Source: Diadophis punctatus similis
Lineage: Eukaryota; Chordata; Lepidosauria; Squamata; Dipsadidae
DNA: 64,000 bases
Direction: 5' to 3'
Assembly (NCBI GenBank): GCA_023053685.1
Contig: JALIGW010000004.1
Span: 81,199,398-81,263,397 of the forward strand
The position numbers were made by a program, and so were the translations under genes. The notes below the pieces were generated by a model that worked only from the letters and a program-made list of their open reading frames with translations, was not told the origin of the DNA and did not search any database. Positions 22,813 to 34,542 of this stretch are shown here, piece by piece (the first letter of the stretch is position 1; every line of letters starts with the position of its first letter).

Positions 22813-22893
22813 CATTTTTGCTGATAAATGAAAATAAAGGGAGACTATTATAGATCGTCTCCCTTTATTTTCATTTATCAGCAAAAATGTTAC
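22809..22893. repeat. Perfect 37-bp inverted repeat with 11-bp spacer
   Basis: Arm 22809-22845 (begins GTAACATTTTTGCTGATAAA) is the exact reverse complement of 22857-22893. The arm sequence is the 3' part of the tRNA-Arg-like SINE seen at 51330 and 51629. Confidence 0.9.
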
Positions 22894-23012
22894 ACATATA
22901 GACAATATAGTTTGTCGACTATAAAAAAAACACACCTGCCTGGATGGTCCCAGGAGGGGCTGAAAGTCAAAAGGAAGCTGTGATGTTTCCTTCCATACAC
23001 CAGGATGACTCG
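22894..23012 (-). mobile_element. tRNA-Arg-like SINE, body fragment
   Basis: Continues the palindrome's right arm with 'gcctggatggtcccaggagg ggctgaaag', also present at 51490-51540. Confidence 0.5.
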
Positions 23013-23016
23013 ACAG

Positions 23017-23025
23017 AATAAATAG

Positions 23026-23106
<81 letters not shown>

Positions 23107-23108
23107 TA

Positions 23109-23161
<53 letters not shown>
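23017..23161. repeat. (GATA)n-(GA)n-(CA)n compound microsatellite
   Basis: Seven or so GATA units, about 27 GA units, then about 25 CA units. Confidence 0.97.
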
Positions 23162-23163
<2 letters not shown>

Positions 23164-23637
23164 TTGGGAATTCTTGGGAAGCGATGAACAAGGACCAAAT
23201 TTTAAACTGAAGCTGCAACTAAATTTAAAATGAGGCAAGCCTTGCTAAAAAAACTGACCTGGAAAGGCAATGAATAACTGAGGAAAGGCTCTGAAATATA
23301 TATATATATATTTTCCTCTCCTCTGAGAGGTTTTTTTTTGGGGGGGGGGGGGAAATGTTCACCATTCTTATGCAATGATTTTAATTATTTATTCTGGGAG
23401 TGATTTCCCCTTTTCTCGACAAGTAACTATAGCAACCCTCCAGAAAAACCAATCCAGTTATCTCTGTCCATCATTAATTCACTCCCATGTGGAAGTCGCA
23501 AAACCCTGTTCTAAAAAAAATATCCTTCTCGCCATTGTTCTTCGGCTGCCTAGAATACTTTTTTGCAGCCAAAAAAGGAGGTGGGGGGGAAAAGAAAGGA
23601 ATATTTCTAAAAAAGGAGAGAAGAGAGAATAACTTAC

Positions 23638-23707
23638 CTGTAGCCTTGCTAGCTGCGCTGTGCGGGATACGATTTTGTTGTAGGGATCAATAATTTTGGC
23701 TTTGATC
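23638..23707 (-). CDS. COG5: COG5 coding exon 5
   Basis: This 70-base exon encodes [20 protein letters not shown], then RLQ. Acceptor TTAG|GATCAA and donor ACAG|GTAAGT frame it. It is separated from exon 4 by an intron of only 90 bases, the shortest in the window. Confidence 0.96.
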
Positions 23708-23797
23708 CTAAGGCGAAAAATGAACCGTGTTTTAGAAACAGAGGATGATGCACAAGAATTTAAAAACTTCCAACAACGGGATACAGATCTGGCCTAC

Positions 23798-23852
23798 CTG
23801 TCAACGGTACTCTGCAGGGCACTGATTCTAGTTTGCATCATTTCCAGGACAC
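23798..23852 (-). CDS. COG5: COG5 coding exon 4
   Basis: This 55-base exon encodes VLEMMQTRISALQSTVD between split codons. Acceptor GCAG|GTGTCC and donor ACAG|GTAGGC frame it. It corresponds to human VLQMMQTRIGALQGAVDR. It ends in phase 2, and the Arg codon is completed by exon 5. Confidence 0.95.
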
Positions 23853-23973
23853 CTGCACCAAAGATAGAAGAACCGATCAAAATAACTACCTCGGGTGAGG
23901 GAAAAGCTGGGGTTTTTTCCCCCCAGTTGAGGAAAAGAACTTAAAATAAGTTAGGAAATTGCAGAATTTATAA

Positions 23974-24500
23974 TACAGGTGGTCCTCGGCTGGCAACGGT
24001 TCATTTAGGGACGGTTCAAAGTTACAATGGGACTGAAAAAAAGTTAATTTTTTCCCCACACTTAACGACCGTTGCCGCATCCCCGCGGTCACGTGATCAA
24101 AATTTCAGACGCTTGGCAGCGGACACATTTTTTAAATTTTTTTTATTATTTTTCAACTTTAAACATCATAATATCATAACACAGATCTACACCTATTCAC
24201 ATCTATTATTTTTGCTTATACAAAATTTATACATTGTTTCCACATATTTACAGTCTTACATCTTACATGCAACCTCATTTTTATGACGGTGGCAGCGTTC
24301 CGGCGATCGCCTTTGGCGAACTTCTGAGGAAAAAAGTCAACAGGGAAACCACGTTCGCTTAACCAACGTGTGACTCACTGAACAACGGCAAGGGATTCGC
24401 TTAACAACGGTGGCAAGGAAGACCGTAAAACGGGGCGAAACTCACTTAAGAGCTGTCTCGCTTAACAACATGAATGTTGGGCTCAATTGCGATTGCGAGC
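23974..24500. mobile_element. TACAGG-family TIR MITE with nested LINE tail
   Basis: TACAGGTGGTCCTCGGCTGG at the left. The body is split at about 24128-24275 by a poly(T)-led insert; a second copy in the opposite orientation follows at 24505. Confidence 0.75.
24128..24275 (-). mobile_element. Short L1-like LINE 3' end, nested
   Basis: Begins with a T-rich stretch, i.e. a poly(A) tail on the - strand, and interrupts the MITE body. Family assignment is tentative. Confidence 0.4.
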
Positions 24501-24504
24501 AGGA

Positions 24505-24868
24505 CCACAAGTGAGCCCAAAATTGCATGTTGCTAAGTGAGACATTTGTTCAGCAGGGTTTTGCCCCGTTTTACGATCTTCCTCGTCAGCGTTGTTAAGT
24601 GAATCACGACGGCAGTTAGGTTCGTGACCCGTTTGTGAAGTGAATCCGGTTTACCCGTTGACTTTTTTCCTCAGAAGGTCCCCAAAAAGGGGGATCGCAC
24701 GATCGCAGGACACTGCGACCGTCATAAATGTGAGTCGGTTGCCAAGCGTCTGAATTTTGACCACGTGGGGTGTCGCAACGGCTGTACGTGTGAAAAATGG
24801 TCATAAGTCGCTTTTTTAAAAAGTGATGTCGTAACTTTGAACGGTCACTAAATGAATTGCTGTAATTC
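24505..24868. mobile_element. TACAGG-family TIR MITE, opposite orientation
   Basis: 'gagcccaaaattgcatgttg' to 'actaaatgaattgctgtaat'; back-to-back with the previous copy, sharing an 'aggaccacaagtgagcc' junction. Confidence 0.7.
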
Positions 24869-25556
24869 TGTACTATGTTAAAATATCTTCACAGTTTACG
24901 ATGAGCCTAATTATGCTCAGTGCACAAAGGGTGTTCTTTTTTCTGACACATATACATAAACCTACACATTTGCTTAAATGCCATTTTACTCCGTGGGGCT
25001 TCTCGGAATATTTAACAGTACAAAATAACCCAAGCCCTTCCTGGGCTTAATGTCAAACTTAAAAAGATTTGTGGTACTCAGGTGTTAATCACAACAGCTA
25101 ACACTGCATTTCTGCTTTCTGGCCATTATTTCTAGCCTGCTTTTTAAGGCTAAAAATCTTCTAAAGCAGCTTACAAGAGCAATATAAAATCTGTGGAAGA
25201 AGAGAGAGAAAATCCACAGCACGTATTAGATTAAAGGTAATAAAGGAAATTTTCTAGAGGAAAGACTGTTGTAAGTCGAGCTCAAGATTTGCTTGAAAAC
25301 CTTAAATGGCGGAGCCCCCATAACTACAAGAACCTGGGTGAGGCTCGACTAGTAATCACTGTCCACTTTGTCTTTTATTTTTTCCAGAAATTGGCCATGT
25401 AATGCTTTATTTTGCCAACTCTCCATTCTTGATTTTAATCACGTTTTCTGTATTCTTGTTTCGTCTGTTGGACCTTCAGTAGATTTTTGTTCTTTACTTC
25501 AATTAATAGATGCTCTTGACTTTCTTTTAAATAATCCGCCAATTATTAAGATTGAT
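24869..25556. other. Intronic unique sequence, nothing recognised
   Basis: No exon or repeat family recognised. Confidence 0.5.
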
Positions 25557-25589
25557 TAAGATTAAGCCAAAAAAAGAGTCTTTTTAAAT

Positions 25590-25710
25590 TTTTATTATTT
25601 TTATTTTTTTATTTTTATATTTTTATATTTTTATATTATTATTTTTATATTTTTATATTATTTTTATATATTTATATTTATATTTATATTTATATTTATA
25701 TTTATATTTA

Positions 25711-25799
<89 letters not shown>
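25590..25799. repeat. (TTTTATAT)n/(TTA)n microsatellite
   Basis: Irregular A/T repeats pass into about 28 perfect TTA units at the 3' end of the R4/Dong-like LINE. Confidence 0.95.
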
Positions 25800-26342
25800 C
25801 AATTGTATCACAGCGGCCAGTTGTTTCGCCGGATTTGGCATTGATTACTAGCCGAGCCCCACCCAGGGGCCTACGACGTCGTAATGTATTTTCGAAGTAT
25901 ATGTGCGGAACCGAGCAGTGCGGCCTTCTGCATTTGACTGATGGTGATTTTGTCAATTTTGAGCTGTTTTAAATATAATTCCAGTGCTTTTGGGATAGCA
26001 CCCAGTGTTCCAATCACCACTGGAATTACCACTGCTGGTCTGTGCCATAATCGTTGAATTTCGATTTTTAAGTCTTGGTATTTTGCGATTTTTTCGTGTT
26101 CCTTTTCATCGACCTTGCTATCACCTGGTATTGCGATGTCGATGATAGTCACCTTGTTTTTCTCGACCAGCGTGATGTCTGGTGTATTATGCGCCAGTAC
26201 CTTGTCCGTTTGTATACGAAAATCCCACAAGATCTTGACCATCTGATTTTCAGTGACTTTTTCAGGCTTGTGTTCCCACCAGTTTGTAGCAGTATGGATG
26301 TTATAATTTTTGCATAAATTCCAGTGGATCATTTGTGCAACA
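25800..26342 (-). mobile_element. R4/Dong-type LINE fragment with restriction-like endonuclease domain
   Basis: The frame at 25871-26332 encodes 153 residues of a site-specific-type LINE C-terminus: ILWDFRIQTDKVLAHNTPDI, then KVTIIDIAIPGDSKVDEKE, YQDLKIEIQRLW, VVIPVVIGTLGAIPKALELY, ALLGSAHILRKYI. PD...IID fits the PD-(D/E)xK endonuclease of R2/R4/Dong LINEs. It sits between (TTA)n and (GTT)n tracts. Confidence 0.75.
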
Positions 26343-26394
26343 GAGTTGTTGTTGTTGTTGTTGTTATTGTTGTTGTTGTTGTTGTTATTATTTA
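26343..26394. repeat. (GTT)n microsatellite
   Basis: About 15 GTT units with two GTTATT variants. Confidence 0.95.
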
Positions 26395-27478
26395 GAATAA
26401 TTTATCCGTGGAACAGCTTGCCTCCAGAAGTTGTGAATACTCCAACACTGGAAGTTTTTAAGAAGATGTTGGATAACCATTTGTCTGAAGTAGTGTAGGG
26501 TTTCCTGCCTAAGCAGGAGGTTGGACTAGAAGACCTCCAAGGTCCCTTCCAACTCTGTTATTCTATTCTGTTCTATTAAACGACCTCCTAAGTTAATATA
26601 AAAAGCATCAGAAGCAAGACAAGTAACAATGGATGGAAATCGATCAAGGAGAGAAGCAACCTGGAATTAAGGAGAGACTTCCAACAGGTTTTCTGCTATT
26701 AAATGACCTGCTAAGTTTATAGTCAATATAAATGATACCATTAAATGACCTGCTAAGTTAATATAAAAAGCATCAGAAGGCAGGACCAGAAACAATGGAT
26801 GGAAACTAATCAAGGAGAAAAGCAACCTGGAATTAAGGAGAAACGTCCTAAAAGTCATGACAATTAATCAGTGGAACTGCTCGCCACCAGAAGTTGCGGA
26901 TGCTCCATCACTGGAGGTTTTTAAGAGGAGACTGGACAGCCACTTGTCTGCAATGGTATAGAGCAGTGATGGCGAACCTATGGCACGCGTGCCACAGGTG
27001 GCACGCGGAGCCATATCTGCCGGCACGCGAGCCGTTGCCTAGCTCAGCTCCAGCGTGCATGTGTGCGCCGGCCAGCTGATTTTTGGCTCGCACAGAGGGT
27101 CTGGGAGAGCGTTTTCAGCTTCCAGAGGGCCTCCGGGGGGATAGGGGAGGGCGTTTTTGCCCTCCCCAGGCTCCAGGGAAGCCTCTGGAGCCTGGGGAGG
27201 GCGAAAAATGGGCCTACCGGGCCCACCAGAAGTTGGGAAATGGGCCATTTCCAGCCTCCAGAGGGCCTCCGGGAGGGCGGGGAGGCCGTTTTCTCCCTCC
27301 CCAGGTATTGAATTATAGGTGTGGGCACTCGAGCATATGCGATAGCGCGCGCGCATGCACTTTCGGCACCCGAGGAAAAAAAGGTTCGCCATCACTGGTA
27401 TAGAGAGTCTCCTGCTTGAGCAAGGGGTTAGACTAGAAGACCTCCAAGGTCCCTCCTTCCGGCTCTATTCTGATTGAT
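26395..27478 (+). mobile_element. CR1 LINE 3' region, rearranged, with nested MITE
   Basis: A CR1 3' end closes at about 26575. A second copy has an internal duplication of 'taaatgacctgctaagtt...' and ends at 27478, interrupted by a hAT MITE at 26964-27397. Confidence 0.8.
26964..27397. mobile_element. hAT MITE (CAGTGATGGCGAACC) nested in CR1, perfect TSD
   Basis: CAGTGATGGCGAACC ... GGTTCGCCATCACTG. TSD GTATAGAG at 26956-26963 and 27398-27405. Confidence 0.9.
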
Positions 27479-28120
27479 AGTTAAGGCAGTTGTACTGAGA
27501 ATTTGTAACATTGAACCGATTCGGGGTATCCTGTAAAGGTGATGTATTTTTTTTTAAACTTAAAAGTAATTTTGAAATTACTTAAAAGAAAGCAATCCGT
27601 AAGGGAAGCACATTTCATTATATAAGGACAGATTTGCAAAAAGCTAGTAACAGTGCAGAAATATATTTCCAAATGGAAAAAGAAAAAAACAATTGAAGCA
27701 AAACAGGAAAACACTAACATTTTTTATGGCATTCAGTTATCAAAAAAGACCCTTTTTGGTATTTTCCTCCCAACGAAGGCTACAATAATTACATTTTCAC
27801 ACATTTTTCAGATGTACCTTTCAGGCTACAGCTGCCATCTCAAGTATAAAGTCATTTTTCTGTAGGAGTCCAATTCTATATATGGACCCAAGAAGGCTCA
27901 GCATACGGACATGAGGCAGTAAGTATGTGTCAACCCACACATTTGTCAATGCTTACTCACTTACACATAAAGGAGACAGGATTCAGACTCAATAGCATGC
28001 ATTATTTAACAGAATGGAAAGTGTGTGTATTAGGTTTGCCACCTTCCAGGACTGACTAAAATTTTCAATATGAAAACTGGCTCAATTCGGAGGCTGAAAC
28101 AGCTGTAGCCTGGGATGGGG
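27479..28120. other. Intronic unique sequence, nothing recognised
   Basis: A/T-rich COG5 intron sequence without recognisable features. Confidence 0.5.
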
Positions 28121-29060
28121 ATGGGGAAGAGAAGAGAAGAGAAGAGAAGAGAAGAGAAGAGAAGAGAAGAGAAGAGAAGAGAAGAGAAGAGAAGAGAAGA
28201 GAAGAGAAGAGAAGAGAAGAGAAGAGAAGAGAAGAGAAGAGAATGCAGAACAGAATGGAATAGAATGGAATGGAATGCAGAATGGAACGGAACGGAACAG
28301 AACAGGAAAAAATAGCATAGCATGGCACGGCACGGCACGGCACGGCACAGAATAGAATAGAATAGAATAGAATAGAATAGAAAATATGGAATGGAATGGA
28401 ATGTAGAAATAGAATGGAATGAAATGTAGAAATAGAATAGAATGGAATAGAATGGAATAGAATGGAATGGAATGGATTAGAAAATATGGAATGGAATGGA
28501 ATGGAATGTAAAAATAGAATAGAATGGAATGGAATGTAGAAATAGAATGGAATGAAATGTAGAAATAGAATAGAATGGAATAGAATAGAATAGAATGGAA
28601 TGGATTAGAAAATATGGAATGGAATGGAATATAGAAATAGAATGGAATGGATTAGAAAATATAGAATGGAATGGAATGGAATGTAAAAATAGAATAGAAT
28701 GGAATGTAGAAATAGAATAGAATGGAATAGAATAGAATAGAATAGAATAGAATAGAATAGAATAGAATAGAATAGAATAGAATAGAATAGAATGGAATGG
28801 ATTAGAAAATATGGAATGGAATGGAATGGAATATAGAAATAGAATGGAATGGAATGGATTAGAAAATATAGAATGGAATGGAATGGAATGTAAAAATAGA
28901 ATAGAATAGAATAGAATGGAATGGAATGGAATGGAATGGAATGGAATGGAATGGAATGGAATGGAAAATATGGAATGGAATAGAATGGAATGTAGAAATA
29001 GAATGGAATGGAATGGAATGGAAATAGAAATAATAGAAATAGAAATAGAAATAGAATAGG
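28121..29060. repeat. (GAAGA)n then (GGAAT/AGAAT)n array
   Basis: About 120 bases of GAAGA units, then about 820 bases of GGAAT/AGAAT pentamers with a higher-order pattern (blocks closed by ATTAGAAAATAT or GTAGAAATAG). Confidence 0.97.
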
Positions 29061-29135
29061 AATCCTTTATAGACCAAGTCTGATTGGACACACAAGGAAT
29101 TTGTCTCCGGTTCATAAGCTCTCAGTGTACATAGA
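29061..29135 (-). mobile_element. CR1/L3-like LINE 3' end seeding the array
   Basis: On the - strand, CACTGAGAGCTTATGAACCG and AATTCCTTGTGTGTCCAATC run into CCTATTCTATTTC repeats. The same terminus recurs on the + strand at 62928-63010. Confidence 0.65.
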
Positions 29136-29232
29136 AATAGCAAGTAGCAATAATCAGATGGGCACAGCAAACCCCTTCAAACATCTCTCAGAGGCATTTG
29201 GTATCAATAACCAGAATATCCTGCAGCGTTTA

Positions 29233-29615
29233 CAAGTAGAGTCCTCAACTTACAACCATTCGCTTAGTGACCGTTTGAAGTGGCAGTGGCACTGAAAAAA
29301 GTGACTTATGACCGTTTTTCACACTTATGACCGTTGCAACATCCACATGGCCATGTGGTCAAAATTCAGATGCTTGGCAGCTGACTGGTATATATGACGG
29401 TTGCAGCGATCATCTTTTGCGACCTTCTAACACACAAAACCAATGGGGAAGCCAGATTCACATAACAACGGTGTTGCTATCAATTGAAGTGATCCGCCTA
29501 ACAACTGGGGCCAGAAAGGTCATAAAATGGGGCAAAACTCACTTAACAACTCTCTTCCTCAGCAATGGATATCTTGGGCTCAATTGTGGTCGTAAGTCGA
29601 GGACCCCTTGTAGTT
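29233..29615. mobile_element. TACAGG-family TIR MITE
   Basis: 'caagtagagtcctcaactta' to 'gtcgaggaccccttgta'. Confidence 0.75.
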
Positions 29616-29794
29616 AGTTACGGGACTTCAGAACACTGTGTTAATTCTGGCTTTATTGGCGTAAACATTTCCTAAATGGCAGAAATTTATTCATCAGTTC
29701 AGATTCTTTGAAAATACCCCACAGCCCCTTCTCAACCCCTCTCAGGTTCTTTGCAATGTCTGATTTTACTGCCCCATTGTGTTTGTGAAAAATA

Positions 29795-30960
29795 AATTGG
29801 GGGTTTCTTGGTGCTCTCTGAGCTTGGTGGTTTTCTTGCAGACGTTTCATTACCCAACCAAGTAACATCATCAGTGCTAGAAGGCAGTGGGGTTTGCTCT
29901 GCTTATATTCCAATTGTCATGCCCCTGTCGGAGTCTGACTCTGCGGCGGAACATGAGCTGGAACAAGAACTGACAGCGAGTGAGAGCGCAGCTGCGTTGG
30001 CCTTGGAGGAAACTGGGGAAGGGCAGAGTCAGGCCAGTTCAGCCCAGGCTGTTCGGAATTAGCAAGGCCTGCAGGCAGGGAGGAGCTCAGCCGAGGAGCA
30101 GGAACCACCCCCTTCTGATGCAAGAGCTTGGAGAGTGCAGAGGAGGCGGGATCAGCGCCGACCGAGGAGGTCACTCATGAGGAGAGTGCCCCGCCCAGCT
30201 TCACCAGGCACACCTGGGGAATGAGACTTAAGGAGACGCTGTGGGGAGGGACATTTGTCGGGAACAAACGCTGAGTTCCTGGAATGTTGACGTTTGAACT
30301 TGCCAAGAATCCTTGCATTCCTGTGTGGCGTTCTGGACTGATTATCTGTATCTTTTGCTCCCTGAATTCCTTGCCTTGTTCTTGTTTTGCTAGATAAATT
30401 TGGGATTTATTGCCGTGCAGCCTTGGTGCAGACAATGCTGCGCTGGACTAATTGCGACCAGAAGCTGTTTAAAGTTTGTTTGGGGGAGATTTGAAGCACT
30501 AAAAGGGCCGGTTTGAACTTCCACATGGTTGTGTTATCTCTGTGCCGTGCCCTGGGCCATCACACCAATGTCTTGCCCAGTTAATGGAGCGGTGTTAGTG
30601 GTTTCTTCATTATGTTGTTGTTTATTGTTAGCTTGTTTGTCTGCCTTGGCAGTTCCTTGATTGGGATATTGTTTATTTCTTGATTCTTGGTAGAGTGTTA
30701 ATCTTGGGTTACGTGGGCGTTGATTGCTGGTGATGAGAAACTTTTGGTCTTTTTGTTTCCTTTTGGGCTTTTTAATTCTCTCTTTTGAGTAGTATGCAGA
30801 CGACAGAGCAAGTAGTATACTAGTCACTTGAATATAAAAATAAGAGCAACCCCCTTCCCCCCCCCAGTTCTGAATCAGTTTCCTGTTTGGTAATGAATCC
30901 TGAAAACAACCAAGCAACCAAGCCCCACAGTTCAAACCTGAGCTACAGATATTCTCGAAA
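29795..30960. mobile_element. Penelope-like element ends enclosing an LTR-like insert
   Basis: A class A flank on the - strand (29800-29885) and the matching outer end on the + strand (30895-30960, 'caccaagc/ccccacagttcaaacctgag') bracket about 1 kb. The inner part (about 29918-30530) is GC-rich and LTR-like. Confidence 0.45.
29841..29874 (-). ncRNA. Hammerhead ribozyme-like core, class A
   Basis: - strand CTGATGA, stem TTAC/GTAA, then GAAACGTC; all core bases present. Confidence 0.55.
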
Positions 30961-30966
30961 GACAAT

Positions 30967-31455
30967 TACCGCATTTTTCGGAGTATAAGACGCACCGGAG
31001 TATAAGACGCACCTTAGTTTTTGGGGAGGAAAATAGGGGAAAACAATCTGCCTACCAGGTATTCATCTGGCTAGCGTCCTTAGTCTGGTCAGCTTCAGCA
31101 CATTATTTTATCTCCTGGTTAGGACTTTAAAAAACCTTCTTCTGAGAGAGTAACAATGAAAGAGCCTGCAAGCCAGTAAGAGCTGGGAAGATAGTTAGCA
31201 CCTGGTTAGAGCTAGAAAAAAACTTATTCGGAGCAAGTAGAGCAATGAAAAAAAATTCTGCAAAGACTTAGGGCTGGAAAAACATTCTTTGGAGAGAGTA
31301 ACAATGAAAAAGCCTGCAAGGTTAAGAGCTGGGAAGATCTGTTAGCACCTAGTTAGGGCTGGAAAAAAGCTACATTCGAAGTATAAGACGCACCCAAATT
31401 TTCAGCCACTTTTAGGGAGGAAAAAGGTGCGTCTGATACTCCGAAAAATACGGTA
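30967..31455. mobile_element. TA-flanked MITE (TACCGCATTTTTCGGAGTAT ends)
   Basis: Left TACCGCATTTTTCGGAGTAT, right ATACTCCGAAAAATACGGTA. Two direct repeats of about 130 bases lie inside (gagagtaacaatgaaa..agagctgggaagat). Confidence 0.8.
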
Positions 31456-31564
31456 TATTTATTAGTTCATGTTCTGTAAGCGCTTTCTCATGAAAAATGC
31501 TATTATCTAAATCTGTACTATAGATTGCTTGCAAATATTATTCTCTGTTGTTTTCCATATATAT

Positions 31565-31694
31565 CAGAGGTCTTCAAACCTGGCAACTTTAAGACTTGTG
31601 GACTTCAACTCCCAGAATTCTCCAGCCAGCTGGCTGGAGAATTCTGGGAGTTGAAGTCCACAAGTGTTAAAATTGCCAAGTTTGAAGACCTCTG
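31565..31694. mobile_element. Foldback hAT MITE, 8-bp TSD
   Basis: CAGAGGTCTTCAAAC ... GTTTGAAGACCTCTG (arms differ slightly) with TSD ATATATAT at 31557-31564 and 31695-31702. Confidence 0.85.
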
Positions 31695-31825
31695 ATATAT
31701 ATAGAACAGTATTTCCACACAGGCAGAAAAGTTACGTGCTTGGAATCCGTTAAGAACTGCGCCACCTGCTGGCAATATAAATAAGTACAACATATTCATG
31801 TTTGAAAGGGGTCAAAAACAGAATA

Positions 31826-31930
31826 CAGGTCATCCTTGAGTTACAACAGTTCATTTAGTGACCGTTCAAAGTTACAACGGCTGGCTGAGGAATTCTGGGA
31901 GTGGAAGTCCACACAGTTTAAACTTCATAA
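31826..31930. mobile_element. TACAGG-family MITE end joined to a foldback MITE end
   Basis: 'tacaggtcatccttgagtta' to 'gttacaacgg', then 'aattctgggagtggaagtcc'; both truncated. Confidence 0.55.
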
Positions 31931-32043
31931 GGTTGAGAAACAATGGTTTCAAACATAAGACTGAGGCACCCTTATTAGAAGGCCTACATTTAAGCACATT
32001 TGTAGGGGCTCAGTAAATTTTATAATAAACGAAAGTTGCTTAC

Positions 32044-32101
32044 CTTCCAAAGATTCTATGCCAGTCGCTTGTGCCAGCAAGTCCTCATGCCTTGCAACAA
32101 C
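32044..32101 (-). CDS. COG5: COG5 coding exon 3
   Basis: This 58-base exon encodes VVARHEDLLAQATGIESLE plus one base, identical to the human segment as I recall it. Acceptor TTAG|GTTGTT and donor GAAG|GTAAGC frame it. It ends in phase 1 and joins exon 4 to make Gly. Confidence 0.97.
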
Positions 32102-32570
32102 CTAAGAAGTGAAAATATCAATCAGAAGTTTTAAAAATTTAATTTATATTTTAGAAGTATTTTTTAAAAATCCTATTGGCCTGTCTCAAACCATGGATTT
32201 CCCAGCAGGCTTGGGGATCCAATGGAAATAGGGAGCCCACAAGGTGGTGGTATTATGTATAGGATATTGGTCCATTCTCCTTTGTTTACGTTCATGTTTG
32301 ATTATTTTTAATTATCATTTTAGATCTGTTTTTAATTGTTCTGTAGATTGCTAAGACTCATGTTTGCAAGATAGGCAGTATCTAAACTACATAAATAGAC
32401 AGGTAGGTAGAAGATAGGTAGATAGGTGGGTGGGTGGATGGATTGATTGATGATTGATGGATAGCTGGATGGATAGACAGGGATGGATAAATGGATGGAT
32501 GGATAGATTCAGACAGAAAGACAGAGATAAATTATATAGCTAGATGATATAAATAGATAGACATACAAAT

Positions 32571-32715
32571 GCTGTGGCCTAGAGGTGGAGCTCTTGCCTC
32601 ACAATCAGGAGGTTGTGAGTTCGATCCTAGGTAGAGGCAGATGTAAGGGTCTCCTGCTGGGGCAGGGGGTTGGACTAGATGACCTGCAAGGTCCCTTCCA
32701 ACTCTGTTAATCGGA
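32571..32715 (+). mobile_element. tRNA/CR1 chimeric SINE
   Basis: Head GCTGTGGCCTAGAGGTGGAG with B-box GTTCGATCC, tail 'ggggttggactagatgacct' to 'ctctgttaatc'. The head matches the - strand SINEs at 11516 and 19754; the tail is CR1. Confidence 0.8.
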
Positions 32716-33094
32716 TGTTAATCTGATGTCTGATGATGGACGGATAGATGGATGGACGGATAGACAGACAGATGGATGGACAAATGGATGGATGGATAGA
32801 TGGATGGATGGACGGATAGGTGGATGGACAGATAGACAGACAGATGGATGGATGGACAAATAAATGGATGGATGGATGGATAGGTGGATGGATAGGTGGA
32901 TGGCTAGATACAGAGAGAAAGACAGACAGACAGAGATAAATGATATAGATGATATAGACAGACAGACAGACAAGCAGGCAGATGATGGACGGATAGCTGG
33001 ATGGTTGGACACACAGACAGATGGATGGACAAATGAATGGATGGATAGCTGGATGGATGGATCGGTACATGGATGGATGGATGGATGAATGGAT

Positions 33095-33348
33095 ATGAGC
33101 CACAGTGGCTCAGTGGTTACAGTGCCGTACTGCAGGCTATTTATGCTGCCTGCCGTCTGCCTGCAATTTGGCAGTTCAAATCTCACCAGGCTCAAGGCTG
33201 ACTCAGCCTTCCATCCTTCCGAGGTGGGTAAAATGAGGACTCAGATTGTTGGGGGAAACAGGCTGACTCTGTAAACCGCTTAGAGAGGGCTGAAAGCACT
33301 GTGAAGCGGTATATAAGTCTAAGTGCTATTGCTATTGCTGCTATTGCG
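33095..33348 (+). mobile_element. Sauria SINE
   Basis: tRNA-related head (CAGTGGCTCAGTGGTTAC) and the BovB-type tail 'aggtgggtaaaatgaggact', 'aaaccgcttagagagggctg', '(attgct)n'. Typical of squamates. Confidence 0.88.
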
Positions 33349-34013
<665 letters not shown>

Positions 34014-34163
34014 TCAGAGAGAGTCGTCATTTTTGAGTTTGCTTTATGCAGAACAAACAAACTTAAGACTCTGCAGACATCTTCAGTCATCCGGGTCATG
34101 ATTGTCTCAAAGGTGTTTTTTTTTCAGGAGGCAACTGGACTTTCTTGTTTTTTTTCTTTGGAA

Positions 34164-34197
34164 GACGTTTCGCTTCTCATCCAAGAAGCTTCTTCAG
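34164..34197 (-). ncRNA. Hammerhead ribozyme-like core, class B
   Basis: CTGAAGA, 6-bp stem GCTTCT/AGAAGC, GAAACGTC on the - strand; intact. Confidence 0.6.
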
Positions 34198-34542
34198 CTC
34201 TGACAGGATAGTGGGGAATGGAAGGATTTATATTCCTTGCAGACAGCTGGTCATTTGCATCCTTTTAGAGGGTCGTTGAGGCCACTTGGAGGTTTATCTG
34301 TGTCCTCAGGGTCACCTGAGTGGTGTTCCTGGTTCCCGTAGTCTGCAATTTTTCCTCTGGAAATCCATTCCTACTCCCACACCATTCCAAGGGTGTTCAT
34401 CCCAAACTGTATAGCTAAAAGTCTGGTGACCCCGAGGACACAGATAAACCTCCAAGTGCTTCAACGACCCTCTAAAAGGATGCAAATGACCAACTGTCTG
34501 CAAGGAGTATAAATCCTTCCATTCCCCACTATCCTATCAGAG

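Noticed and set aside
25653..25841. Poly-Asn / KYKYK frame
   Set aside because: Translation of the (TTA)n tract.
29653..29913. Recurrent peptide VMKRLQENHQAQ in several frames (also at 40457, 44399, 44628, 53918)
   Set aside because: It is the translation of the hammerhead flank GTAATGAAACGTCTGCAAG, not a conserved protein.
32571..32645. tRNA gene
   Set aside because: It has A- and B-box-like motifs but no cloverleaf, and it is fused to a CR1 tail. The same holds for 11516, 19754, 44156, 51629 and 58399.
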